Assembly: GCF_035987325.1 (NCBI RefSeq) | Contig: NZ_CP108488.1 | Coordinates: forward strand, 2,480,001-2,544,000 | From: Streptomyces sp. NBC_01244 | GTDB lineage: Bacteria > Actinomycetota > Actinomycetes > Streptomycetales > Streptomycetaceae | Reading direction: 5' to 3' | Length of the DNA stretch: 64,000 bases | Part shown: in pieces, positions 54,671 to 63,379 of the stretch | Position numbering within the stretch: the stretch's first letter is position 1 | Layout of the letters: each line of letters begins with the position of its first letter | Notes under the pieces: generated by a model | The model's database searches: none | Told to the model about the DNA's origin: nothing | Seen by the model: only the letters and a program-made list of their open reading frames with translations | Program-made: the position numbers and the translations under genes

Positions 54671-55429
54671 TCACTCCGCCAGGCCCACGACCAGCCAGAT
54701 CCCCGCCACCCCGCCCACGGTGCACATCAGGGTGGACAGCGCGGGGTGCTTGTGGTGGGCCTCGGGCAGGATCTCGGCGGCGGCCAGGTACAGCAGGACG
54801 CCGCCGAAGAAGCCGAGGTAGGCCCCGAGCGGTTCCTCCGGAAGGGTGAACAGCAGGGTGGACGCGGCGCCCACGACGGGGGCCGCCGCGTCCGCGAAGA
54901 GCATGAGCAGGGCCTTGCGGCGGGCGTTCCCGTACAGCCGGGTGAGGGTGTACGTGTTGAACCCGTCGGCGAAGTCATGGGTGATGACGGCCAGCGCCAC
55001 GGCCACGCCCATCCCCCCGCCGACCTGGAACGCGGCGCCGAGGGCCACCCCGTCGGCGAGGCTGTGGCCGACCATGGCGGCCGCCGCCGTCAGGCCGACC
55101 TGGGGGACCCGTTCCCCGGGGTCGGGCTGCCCGTCGCCGTTCGTGGCCCCGTGGGAGGCCTGGCGGACGGCCAGGACCCGTTCCACGCAGTGCGCGGCGA
55201 GGAACCCGCCGACGAAGAGCAGCAGGGCGAGCGGGACTCCGAACAGTTCGTCGCCGGCCGCGTGCATGGCTTCCGGGAGCAGGTCGAGGCCCACGACGCC
55301 GAGCATCAGCCCGCCGGCCAGGCCCAGCACGAGGTGGCGGCGGTCGGTGACGCGCTGCGCCGTCCATCCGCCTGCCAGGGTCATCAGGAACGCGCCCAAC
55401 GCCACGATCACGGCCATGTGCCCCTGCAT
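54671..55429 (-). CDS. ZIP-family metal transporter
   Basis: This 252-residue protein has about eight membrane helices with ZIP-type metal ligands in MVGHSLADG and ITHDFADGFNTY (the HSxxDG and HDxxDG pattern) and a further PEAHHKH segment. ZIP proteins import zinc, iron or related divalent metals. ATG at 55429 has GGAG 5 bases upstream. It faces cobB and is divergent from the cobC fusion gene. Its place inside the B12 cluster raises the question of cobalt uptake, which is not established. Confidence 0.88.
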   Translation of the reverse strand: MQGHMAVIVALGAFLMTLAGGWTAQRVTDRRHLVLGLAGGLMLGVVGLDLLPEAMHAAGDELFGVPLALLLFVGGFLAAHCVERVLAVRQASHGATNGDGQPDPGERVPQVGLTAAAAMVGHSLADGVALGAAFQVGGGMGVAVALAVITHDFADGFNTYTLTRLYGNARRKALLMLFADAAAPVVGAASTLLFTLPEEPLGAYLGFFGGVLLYLAAAEILPEAHHKHPALSTLMCTVGGVAGIWLVVGLAE

Positions 55430-55545
55430 ACCGACTCCGCGCCGCCCGCGCACTTCCGCGCCGAGGTGGCGGAGCACGGATGGTTGACGGGCCGGCCGCA
55501 CCCGAAGTCCCGGCGCACTGAGCCTTCGCGCACGCGTACGGCACC

Positions 55546-57057
55546 ATGCACGAACACGCGCATGAACACGAGCGCGAACACGTGCGCGATCCGCACCACG
55601 AACACGACGACGGAGAACGGGTGAACCTGTTGGGCGAGTACGCGACGCAACTGGTCGTCGGGGTCGGTGGCCGCGCGGGCGTGTCCGTGGCGGAGGTGTG
55701 CGCGCTGGTGGAGGAGACCTTGCGCGGTGCCGGCCTGGCGTCGGAGTCGGTGACGGCCCTGGCCACCGTGGAGGGCAAGGTCCTGGAGGCGGGGATAGCG
55801 GGTGCGGCGGAACGTTTCGGCGTGCCCCTGCTGAGCTACCCCGCCGAGCGGCTCGCGGCGATCCCGGTACCGCACCCCTCGGACGCCGCCCGCGAGGCCG
55901 CCGGCACCGCGTCGGTGGCGGAGGCCGCCGCGCTCGCCGGGGGCGGGGAACTCCTCGTACCCAAGCGGCGGTCGGTGGCGGCCACCTGCGCCGTCGCCAC
56001 GGCCCACACGCACGACCTGCGCCACCACGGGGACGCGGAGGTCTCGGACGGGGGTGCGGGGCTGGTCGACCTCGCGGTGAACGTACGGTCCCACACCCCG
56101 CCGCAGTGGCTGAAGGACCGGATCGCGGCTTCGCTCGACGTCCTGTCCGCGTACCCCGACGGCCGCGCCGCCCGTGCGGCCGTGGCCCTTCGCCACGGGC
56201 TGCCGGTCGAGCGGGTGCTGTTGACCGCGGGCGCCGCGGAGGCGTTCGTACTGATCGCGCGAGCGCTGGGCGCCGTCCGGCCCGTGGTGGTGCATCCGCA
56301 GTTCACCGAGCCGGAGGCGGCCCTGCGCGACGCGGGACACCGGGTGGAGCGGGTGGTGCTGCGGGCCGCGGACGACTTCCGGCTGGACCCGGCGGCGGTA
56401 CCCGAGGAGGCCGACCTCGTGGTGGTCGGGAACCCGACCAACCCGACCTCGGTGCTGCACCCCGCGGCGACCCTGGCCGCGCTGGCCCGGCCCGGGCGGA
56501 TCCTGGTGGTCGACGAGGCCTTCATGGACGCGGTCCCCGGCGAACGCGAGGCGCTGGCCGGGCGGACGGACGTACCGGGCCTGGTGGTGCTGCGGAGCCT
56601 GACCAAGACCTGGGGCCTGGCCGGACTGCGCATCGGTTACGTACTGGCCGAGCCCGGGGTGATCGCGAAGCTGGCGGCGGCGCAGCCGCTGTGGCCGGTG
56701 TCCACGCCGGCGCTGGTGGCGGCCGAGGCGTGCGTCTCCCCCGCGGCGCTGGCCGAGGCGGAGGCCGCGGCCCGGCAGATCGCGGTGGACCGCGAGCACC
56801 TGCTCGCGGGGCTCGCGGAGTTCGAGGAGATCTCGGTGGCCGGGACGGCGGCGGGGCCGTTCGTGCTGATCCGGGTGGAGGGCGCGGCGGAGATCCGCAC
56901 CCGCCTGCGCGCGCTGGGCTTCGCCGTGCGCCGCGGCGACACCTTCCCGGGGCTGGACCGCTCCTGGCTGCGGCTGGCGGTCCGCGACCGCGCGACGACG
57001 GGCCGCCTCCTCCAGGCCCTCGACCTCGCCCTCGCCGGCACCCGGAGCTCGCGCTGA
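55546..57057 (+). CDS. cobC: CobE/CbiG-like domain fused to CobC aminotransferase
   Basis: The 503-residue protein has a His-rich N-terminus (residues 1-25) and a CobE/CbiG C-terminal-type domain at about 30-150 (VVGVGGRAGVSVAEV, ATVEGKVLEAG). A fold-type-I PLP aminotransferase-like domain follows (about 165-500), with the PLP lysine in SLTKTWGLAGLR and the aspartate in VVDEAF. It resembles mycobacterial Rv2231c-type CobC, which acts in cobalamin side-chain synthesis. The true start could be GTG at 55621 (GGAGAACGG upstream), which would omit the His-rich segment. Confidence 0.88.
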   Translation: MHEHAHEHEREHVRDPHHEHDDGERVNLLGEYATQLVVGVGGRAGVSVAEVCALVEETLRGAGLASESVTALATVEGKVLEAGIAGAAERFGVPLLSYPAERLAAIPVPHPSDAAREAAGTASVAEAAALAGGGELLVPKRRSVAATCAVATAHTHDLRHHGDAEVSDGGAGLVDLAVNVRSHTPPQWLKDRIAASLDVLSAYPDGRAARAAVALRHGLPVERVLLTAGAAEAFVLIARALGAVRPVVVHPQFTEPEAALRDAGHRVERVVLRAADDFRLDPAAVPEEADLVVVGNPTNPTSVLHPAATLAALARPGRILVVDEAFMDAVPGEREALAGRTDVPGLVVLRSLTKTWGLAGLRIGYVLAEPGVIAKLAAAQPLWPVSTPALVAAEACVSPAALAEAEAAARQIAVDREHLLAGLAEFEEISVAGTAAGPFVLIRVEGAAEIRTRLRALGFAVRRGDTFPGLDRSWLRLAVRDRATTGRLLQALDLALAGTRSSR

Positions 57058-57199
57058 GCTCGCACCCGGCCACGCACCCGCCCGATCACCGGACCCATCA
57101 CCCCAACGGCGCGTTTCCGCGGGTCGCGCATGGCAACGCCCGTGCCGGTGCGCGACCATTTCCGCAGGCGGCAACCATGCGACACCGGGGGGTACGGGG

Positions 57200-58450
57200 A
57201 TGAAGACAGCCGGCAAGATAGGCGCGGCCGTGGCCGGGCTGGCCGTGGTGGGAGGCGCCGCCTACGGCGTGACGCACCTGGCCGGCCGGGACGGCGGCGC
57301 GTCAGCCGGACAGCGGCTGGGGGCGAAGCCGGGGGCGGCGGCGAGTCCGAGCCGCGAGGCCGCGGCCGGACCCACGGCGACGGCCACGGCATCGGCCGTC
57401 CCCGGAGGAAAGCCGTTCACCCTCGTCGGCACCGGCGACATCATCCCGTACCCGTCGATCATCCAGCGGGCCGCCGACGACGCCGCGGAGAAGGGCGGCT
57501 ACGACTTCCGGAAGATACTCGCCGGGGTCAAGCCCATCGTCTCCGCCGCCGACCTGGCGATATGCCACCACGAGATACCGTACGGCCGGCCCGGCGGCCC
57601 CTACACCGGATACCCCCTCTTCAAGGCCCCGCACCAACTGGCCGACGCCCTCAAGGACACCGGCTACGACAGCTGCTCGACCGCCTCGAACCACACCCTG
57701 GACGACGGGTACGACGGCCTCGTCCGCGTCCTCGACCACCTCGACCGCGTCGGCATCCGCCACGTCGGCTCGGCCCGCGGCGCCGAGGAGGCCAAGGCTC
57801 CGGCCCTGCTCGAAGCCGGCGGGGCCAAGGTCGCGCAACTGGACTACACGTACGGGACGAACGGCATCCCGCTCCCCGACGGCAAGCCCTGGGCCGTGAA
57901 CCTGATCGACCCGGCCCGGATCATCGCCGACGCCCGCGCCGCGCGCGCGGCCGGCGCGAACGTCGTCCTCCTCAGCGTCCACTGGGGCTCCGAGTGGCAG
58001 ACCGCCCCGGACAAGCAGCAACTGGAGCTGGCCCGGACGCTGACCGCCTCGCGCGGGGCGGACGGCCTCCCCGACATCGACCTGATCCTCGGTACCCACA
58101 ACCACGTGCCGCAGCCGTACGAGAAGGTCAACGGCACCTGGGTGGTGTACGGCATGGGCGACCAGGTGGCCAGCTTCTACGAGGCCGAGAAGGCCCGCGG
58201 CAACATGTCCTCGGTCCCCCGCTTCACCTTCGCCCCGGCGGCCGCGCATCCGGGCCGCTGGGAGGTGGTGAAGGCCGAGTACCTCACGCAGTTCTCGGAC
58301 ATGCGGCCGCCGTTCCGGGTCGTCTGCACATCCTGCGAGGCGGCCGCCTCCTCCGCCGACAGCACGTACGCCGCCGCCGACCGCGAGGTGACGAAGGCCG
58401 TGATGTCACGCGGCGCCGGGGAGCAGGGACTGACGCGCGCGACGGAGTAG
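57200..58450 (+). CDS. CapA-family (poly-gamma-glutamate synthesis-like) exported protein
   Basis: This 416-residue protein has an N-terminal hydrophobic segment (about residues 8-28, signal or anchor) and a disordered Ala/Pro/Ser spacer. A metallophosphatase-like CapA domain begins FTLVGTGDIIPY (near residue 73), with the family motifs SNHTLDDG, SVHWGSEW and LGTHNHVPQPYE. CapA-type proteins are tied to poly-gamma-glutamate export in Bacillus, but their role in actinomycetes is unknown. ATG at 57200. Confidence 0.88.
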   Translation: MKTAGKIGAAVAGLAVVGGAAYGVTHLAGRDGGASAGQRLGAKPGAAASPSREAAAGPTATATASAVPGGKPFTLVGTGDIIPYPSIIQRAADDAAEKGGYDFRKILAGVKPIVSAADLAICHHEIPYGRPGGPYTGYPLFKAPHQLADALKDTGYDSCSTASNHTLDDGYDGLVRVLDHLDRVGIRHVGSARGAEEAKAPALLEAGGAKVAQLDYTYGTNGIPLPDGKPWAVNLIDPARIIADARAARAAGANVVLLSVHWGSEWQTAPDKQQLELARTLTASRGADGLPDIDLILGTHNHVPQPYEKVNGTWVVYGMGDQVASFYEAEKARGNMSSVPRFTFAPAAAHPGRWEVVKAEYLTQFSDMRPPFRVVCTSCEAAASSADSTYAAADREVTKAVMSRGAGEQGLTRATE

Positions 58451-58460
58451 GACGCGGCAC

Positions 58461-58520
58461 GGCGGCGGGCGGTGCGGCGGCGGGCGGTGCGGCGGCGGGC
58501 GGTGCGGCGGCGGGCGGTGC
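58461..58520. repeat. Four perfect 15-bp tandem repeats
   Basis: GGCGGCGGGCGGTGC is repeated four times exactly. It lies 11 bases past the CapA gene stop, before the convergent LAETG gene. It has no obvious coding role and could change in length between strains. Confidence 0.9.
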
Positions 58521-58564
58521 GGGCCCGGTTCGGCCCGAAGGACCCGCCCCGGGCCGGCCCCGGC

Positions 58565-59464
58565 CTACGAGGCCCTGCCGCGCCGGGTCACGACCAGCGC
58601 GGCGGCGCCGAAGCCGAGCAGGAGCAGCGCACCGCCCGTCACGAACGGGGTGAGCGAGCCGCCTCCCGTCTCGGCGAGGCCGGCCTGGCTCCCGCCCGCG
58701 GTTCCCGTCTGGGGCTTGACGTCGGGCAGCTTCGAAGCACTGGCGCTGGGGGCGGGGGCTGCCGGGGACTGGCAGCGGGCCTCGGCGAGCACGATCTCCC
58801 CCTCGACCTGGGCGACGTTCAGGTCGAGCGGGTTCACCGACACCTTGAGCCGCAGCGCGGCCGCGGCGGCCGTGGTGGAGGTGGTCTCGGCGGCGGAGAG
58901 CTCCAGGCTCACCACGCCGACCTTGGGGACCTCGACCTTGGTGGGGCCGCCGGCCGAGAGGGTGACCTTCTTGCCCAGGACGGTCACGGTGCCCAGGACG
59001 TTGGAAGTGGCGACCGGCTTCTTGCCCGCCTCGCAGACGGCCTTGGAGCTGACCTTCTCCACCTGGATCAGGGACAGCAGGGGCAGGCCCGGTACGTGGA
59101 CCCGGGCCTTGGCGAGGTTGGCCTCCGCCGCGGCGCGGCCGGAGTCGGCGGTGGCCTTGGAGGTGGCGACGTCGGCGCGCAGGATGCTCACCGGCCGCCC
59201 GCCCTCGACCCCGTCGAGGGTGACGGTCAGCGCGGTCTTCTCAGCGTCCGCCGGGGCGCTGACCTCGTTGAGGGTCGCCTTCAGCGGGACGTGCACGGTC
59301 TTGTTGAGCAGGCCCACGTCCAGCGTGGTGCGCAGGACGACGGCGCTCGCCTTGCCTTGAGCCGGGTGGGATCCGGTGGCGAAGGCGGGCGGGGCGGTAA
59401 GCAGGGCAACCGCTCCCGTGGCGACGAGCGCGGCCGCGGGCATGCGGAAGGTGTTGCTGTTCAA
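58565..59464 (-). CDS. SCO1860-family LAETG-anchored surface protein
   Basis: This 299-residue protein has a signal peptide (about residues 1-30) and a mature domain rich in Val, Lys and Ala. A Pro/Ser-rich stretch leads to the C-terminal sorting signal: LAETG, a hydrophobic segment and a basic end (RRGRAS). LAETG is the motif used by class E sortases. I recognise the SCO1860 family. The TTG at 59464 has a G-rich ribosome site upstream; ATG at 59443 would shorten the signal peptide. Function is unknown. Confidence 0.88.
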   Translation of the reverse strand: MNSNTFRMPAAALVATGAVALLTAPPAFATGSHPAQGKASAVVLRTTLDVGLLNKTVHVPLKATLNEVSAPADAEKTALTVTLDGVEGGRPVSILRADVATSKATADSGRAAAEANLAKARVHVPGLPLLSLIQVEKVSSKAVCEAGKKPVATSNVLGTVTVLGKKVTLSAGGPTKVEVPKVGVVSLELSAAETTSTTAAAAALRLKVSVNPLDLNVAQVEGEIVLAEARCQSPAAPAPSASASKLPDVKPQTGTAGGSQAGLAETGGGSLTPFVTGGALLLLGFGAAALVVTRRGRAS

Positions 59465-59806
59465 GGTGGTGGAACCCCCAGGGAGATGGGAGCCGTCGCG
59501 CCGCCAATGGGGGACATTGCGCGCGCCGACGGCCTCGACCCCGGAATCTTTACGCACTGAGAGTGAACAGGGGTGAACCCGGCGTGAGTTCACCCCAAAG
59601 GGTGGTTTCCAGGCATAGGTTCGAATAGACACGCCCCAACCGGAACGGGAGTTCCCTCCCGTCCCGGGAAACCCGGCCGCCGGGACCCCCACCGGGCATG
59701 CACAACGACCGCGCGGCCACCGACGTCACGCCACGTCAACTCCCGTACGCCTGCGCTCCTGCGACCCCAGGCCCCCGCGGCCCCACGCCGCGCGCCCCTG
59801 CGGCCC
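59465..59806. other. Intergenic region, LAETG gene upstream
   Basis: This 342-base stretch holds the promoter of the leftward LAETG gene and lies past the end of the leftward amidohydrolase gene. A repeat of GTGAAC/GTTCACCCC units (59563-59596) is listed separately. I see no other gene. Confidence 0.5.
59563..59596 (-). promoter_or_regulatory. PHO-box-like / inverted repeat upstream of the LAETG gene
   Basis: GGGGTGAAC (59570-59578) and GTTCACCCC (59588-59596) are perfect inverted arms. On the minus strand GTTCACC and GTTCACT occur 10 bases apart, like a PhoP repeat whose standard spacing is 11. It lies about 100-130 bases before the LAETG start. It might be a PhoP site or a terminator hairpin. 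Confidence 0.35.
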
Positions 59807-60922
59807 TCAGGCCACCACCCTGCCGTTCACCACCACCCGCAGCGGCTGCGCCAGCGCCCGTACGTCGGCCCGCGGATCGGCCTCGTAGACCACCAGGTCG
59901 GCCGGCGCGCCCTCGGTCAGGCCGGGCCTGCCGAGCCACTCGCGCGCGCCCCAGGCCGTCGCCGAGAGGGCCTCCAGCGGCGGGATCCCGGCCTTGACGA
60001 GCTCGCCGACCTCGGCCGCCACCAGGCCGTGCGGCAGGGAACCCCCCGCGTCCGTGCCGACGTAGACCCCGATGCCCGCGTCGTAGGCGGAGCGGACGGT
60101 GTCGTAGCGGCGCTCGTGCAGCCTGCGCATGTGCGCCGACCACCGCGGGAACTTGGCCTCGCCGCCCGCGGCCATCTTCGGGAACGTCGCGATGTTCACG
60201 AGGGTCGGGACGATGGCCACCCCGCGCTCCGCGAACAGCGGGATGGTGTCCTCGGTCAGCCCCGTGGCGTGCTCGACGCAGTCGATGCCCGCCTCGACGA
60301 GGTCGCGCAGGGAGTCTTCGGCGAAGCAGTGCGCGGTGACGCGCGCCCCGAGCCGGTGGGCCTCGGCGATGGCGGCCTCGACCTCGGCGCGCGGCCAGCA
60401 GGCGGCCAGGTCCCCGGCCTCGCGGTCGATCCAGTCGCCGACCAGTTTGACCCAGCCGTCGCCGCGCCGGGCCTCGCGGCCGACGTACTCGACGAGGTCG
60501 GCGGGCTCGATCTCGTGGGCGAAGTTGCGGATGTAGCGGCGGGTGCGGGCGATGTGCCGGCCCGCCCGGATGATCTTCGGCAGGTCCTCGCGGCCGTCGA
60601 TCCAGCGGGTGTCGGACGGGGATCCGGCATCGCGGATGAGGAGGGTGCCGGCGTCCCGGTCGGCCAGGGCCTGCCGTTCGGCGGTGTCCGCGTCCACCGG
60701 CCCGTGGGCGTCGAGCCCCACGTGGCAGTGCGCGTCGACCAGTCCGGGCAGCACCCACCCGGTGACCTCGGTGACCTCCCCGGCGCCGCGCGGACGCTCG
60801 TAGGAGATCCGGCCGCCCACCACCCAGAGCTCGTCGCGGACCTCCTCGGGTCCGACCAGTACCCGCCCCTTGACGTGCAGCGGCCCCGAACTCGCGCTGT
60901 CACCCTTGACCTCGTCGCTCAT
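59807..60922 (-). CDS. Amidohydrolase-family metal-dependent hydrolase
   Basis: This 371-residue protein of the dihydroorotase/imidazolonepropionase-like group has metal ligands in VDAHCHVG (HxH, near residue 65), TAHC (near 193), VEHATG (near 213) and GTDAGGS near the C-terminus. The N- and C-terminal strands form the usual composite sandwich. Substrate is unknown. ATG at 60922 lies upstream of a divergent class V aminotransferase. Confidence 0.88.
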   Translation of the reverse strand: MSDEVKGDSASSGPLHVKGRVLVGPEEVRDELWVVGGRISYERPRGAGEVTEVTGWVLPGLVDAHCHVGLDAHGPVDADTAERQALADRDAGTLLIRDAGSPSDTRWIDGREDLPKIIRAGRHIARTRRYIRNFAHEIEPADLVEYVGREARRGDGWVKLVGDWIDREAGDLAACWPRAEVEAAIAEAHRLGARVTAHCFAEDSLRDLVEAGIDCVEHATGLTEDTIPLFAERGVAIVPTLVNIATFPKMAAGGEAKFPRWSAHMRRLHERRYDTVRSAYDAGIGVYVGTDAGGSLPHGLVAAEVGELVKAGIPPLEALSATAWGAREWLGRPGLTEGAPADLVVYEADPRADVRALAQPLRVVVNGRVVA

Positions 60923-61056
60923 GGCGGCACTCTATGCGCGGGCTCGGTAGGCTCTCCAGGTCGGTCCGGACCTTTCCGGACGAACGCCCCGGGACCGCAT
61001 GGGCGGTCCGCCCCGGGAGAACGACCCCGGACCGAGAGAACGAAGAGAGCGGCGCC

Positions 61057-62145
61057 GTGACCCACCCCCTCCTGGACCTTCCGCCCCTGACCGCCGCGCG
61101 CTTCGCGTCGATCGAGCGGGGGGTCGCGGAGCTGCTCGGGACCCGGGCCGACGTGGTGATCACCCAGGGCGAGGCCCTGCTGCCGCTGGAGGGGTGCATC
61201 CGGTCGGGCGCGCGACCCGGTTCGACCGCGCTGAACGTGGTGACCGGCCCCTACGGGACCACCTTCGGCAACTGGCTGCGCGACTGCGGGGCGAGCGTCG
61301 TGGACCTGGAGGTCCCCTTCGACACGGCCGTGTCCGCCGCCCAGGTGGACCGGGCCCTGTCGGAGCGCCCGGAGATCGACTTCGTCTCCCTGGTCCACGC
61401 GGAGGCGGCCACCGGGAACACCAACCCGGTGGCGGAGATCGGCGAGGCCGTACGGGCCCACGGGGCGCTGTTCATGCTGGACGCGGTGGCCTCGGTGGGC
61501 GCGGAGCCGCTGCTGCCGGACGCGTGGGGCGTGGACCTGTGCGTGATCGGCGCGCAGAAGGCGATGGGCGGACCGGCGGGCGTCTCCGCCGTGTCGGTCT
61601 CCGACCGCGCCTGGGCCCGCTTCGCGGAGAACCCCTCGGCGCCGCGCCGCTCCTACCTCTCCCTGCTGGACTGGAAGGAGCGCTGGATCGACGGCGGGCG
61701 CAAGGCCTTGCCGCACGCGCCGGCGCAGCTGGAGATGCTGGCGCTGGAGGCCTGCCTGGACCGCATCGCGGCCGAGGGCCTGCCGGCGGTGACGGCCCGT
61801 CACTCGGCCGCGGCCGCGGCGACCCGCGCGGGCGCCGTGGCGCTGGGCATCGCCCCGTACGTCGGCCGGGAGGCCGCGGCGGCCCCGGTGGCCACCACCC
61901 TGCGGGTCCCGGAGGCCTCCCTGGTGGTGGCGAAGGCCCTGGCGGCGGATCCGGCGGCCCCCCTCGCGGCGGGCGGCGGCGCGCCGGCCGGGGAAATGGT
62001 CCGGGTCAACCACTACGGCACGGCGGCCTCCCCGGACGCCGTCGGCGCCGGCCTGACGGCCCTGGCCGCGGCGCTGTCCCTGGACCCGGCCGGTGCCCTC
62101 GCGGCGGCGGGCTCGGCCTGGTCGGCGGCCCTGCCCTCAGCCTGA
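61057..62145 (+). CDS. Class V aminotransferase (alanine-glyoxylate transaminase-like)
   Basis: This 362-residue fold-type-I PLP enzyme has the substrate-binding HAEAATGNTNP segment near residue 113 and DAVASVGAEPL with the cofactor aspartate near residue 143. Catalytic lysine K169 is in GAQKAMGGPAGV. It resembles serine-pyruvate / alanine-glyoxylate aminotransferases. The GTG at 61057 follows GAAGAGAG. The pathway is not set by the neighbours. Confidence 0.85.
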   Translation: MTHPLLDLPPLTAARFASIERGVAELLGTRADVVITQGEALLPLEGCIRSGARPGSTALNVVTGPYGTTFGNWLRDCGASVVDLEVPFDTAVSAAQVDRALSERPEIDFVSLVHAEAATGNTNPVAEIGEAVRAHGALFMLDAVASVGAEPLLPDAWGVDLCVIGAQKAMGGPAGVSAVSVSDRAWARFAENPSAPRRSYLSLLDWKERWIDGGRKALPHAPAQLEMLALEACLDRIAAEGLPAVTARHSAAAAATRAGAVALGIAPYVGREAAAAPVATTLRVPEASLVVAKALAADPAAPLAAGGGAPAGEMVRVNHYGTAASPDAVGAGLTALAAALSLDPAGALAAAGSAWSAALPSA

Positions 62146-62187
62146 GCCGGACGGACGGCCACCGCCCGCCCACCCGTCCTCCCTCCC

Positions 62188-62219
62188 GTCCGTCGGTCCG
62201 TCCGTCCGTCGGTCCGTCA
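62188..62219. repeat. Tetranucleotide tract between convergent aminotransferases
   Basis: Eight consecutive 4-base units, mostly GTCC with GTCG and GTCA variants, lie between the two stops. It is a simple repeat with no visible function. Confidence 0.85.
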
Positions 62220-62237
62220 GGGATCACCCGTCCGGGA

Positions 62238-63305
62238 TCAGCCCTCCAGGAGGTTCAGCAGCCGGTCCACGTCCGCCTCGGTGTTGTAGAGGTGGAAGGA
62301 GGCCCGCAGGGTTCCCGCGCGGGCGGACGTGGAGATGCCCGCGGCGAGCAGGGCGCCCTGACGGCCGGCCAGGCCCGGCACCGAGACGATCGGGGATCGG
62401 CCCGGGACGGGCTCGTGGCCCAGGCGGGCGAGGCCGGCGCGGTAGCGGGTGGCCAGGGCGGTGTCGTGGGCGTGGACGGCGTCGATGCCGATCCGCTCCA
62501 GCAGGGCCAGCGAGGGCTCGGCGGCGTGGTAGGCCAGGAAGGCCGGGGACTCGTCGAAGCGCCGGGCTCCGTGGGCCAGTTCCCGCAGCGGGCCGTAGAT
62601 GGCGTCCCACATGTCGGCGAGCGCCACCCAGCCGGCGTGCAGCGGGGTCAGGGAGTCCTGCGCCTCCTCCGAGACCGTCAGGTAGGAGACCCCGCGCGAG
62701 GCGAGCAGCCACTTGTACCCGGCGGTGACCGTGTAGTCGTAGGGGCTCGCGTCGAAGGGCAGCCAGCCCGCCGCCTGGGAGGCGTCGACCAGCATCCGCG
62801 CCCCGTGCGCGGCGCTCGCGGCGCGGACGGCCTCCAGGTCCGCCGTACGCCCGTCGGCGGACTGTACGGCGCTCAGCGCGACCAGTGCGGTGTCCGGGCC
62901 CACGGCTTCGGCGAGGGACTCCAGCGGGGCGAAGCGGACCTTGAGGTCGTCGCGGACCACGAAGGGGTTGATGACCGAGGCGAACTCCCCCTCGGGGCAC
63001 AGGACTTCGGATCCGGCCGGGAGGGAGGCGGAGACCAGGCCGACGTGGGTGGAGACGGCCGAGCCGACGGCCACGCGGTCCGCACGGACTCCGACGAGGC
63101 GGGCGAACGACGCGTGGACCCGTTCGACGCGGCCGAAGTCGCCGAAGCCTTCCGGGAGTCCGTCCCCCGCCGCCTCCGCGAGCCGCCGCACCTCGGCGAC
63201 GGCGGCTCGCGGGAGGATCCCGTAGTTGGCGGTGTTGAGATAGGTGATGGAGTGCGCGAACTCGTCGCGGACGGTCCCGGGCGCAGAGAGGTCCATGCCC
63301 TTCAC
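62238..63305 (-). CDS. Class V aminotransferase (cysteine desulfurase / epimerase-like)
   Basis: This 355-residue fold-type-I PLP protein has TANYGILP near residue 25, LSAVQSADGR and VDASQAAGW with the cofactor aspartate near residue 175, and the PLP lysine in AGYKWLLASRG near residue 196. It is closer to cysteine-desulfurase/isopenicillin-epimerase-like members than to its convergent neighbour. GTG at 63305 is chosen, with ATG at 63296 an alternative. Substrate is unknown. Confidence 0.85.
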   Translation of the reverse strand: MKGMDLSAPGTVRDEFAHSITYLNTANYGILPRAAVAEVRRLAEAAGDGLPEGFGDFGRVERVHASFARLVGVRADRVAVGSAVSTHVGLVSASLPAGSEVLCPEGEFASVINPFVVRDDLKVRFAPLESLAEAVGPDTALVALSAVQSADGRTADLEAVRAASAAHGARMLVDASQAAGWLPFDASPYDYTVTAGYKWLLASRGVSYLTVSEEAQDSLTPLHAGWVALADMWDAIYGPLRELAHGARRFDESPAFLAYHAAEPSLALLERIGIDAVHAHDTALATRYRAGLARLGHEPVPGRSPIVSVPGLAGRQGALLAAGISTSARAGTLRASFHLYNTEADVDRLLNLLEG

Positions 63306-63379
63306 TCTGCGCCAGGACCATCACAAAGTCCATTGACGAGTTCCACGCTCTACACCAAAGGATTACTTATGACCACGCC

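Noticed and set aside
58461..58520. Repeat array considered as CRISPR or protein-coding repeat
   Set aside because: The copies are contiguous with no spacers and lie past the CapA stop.
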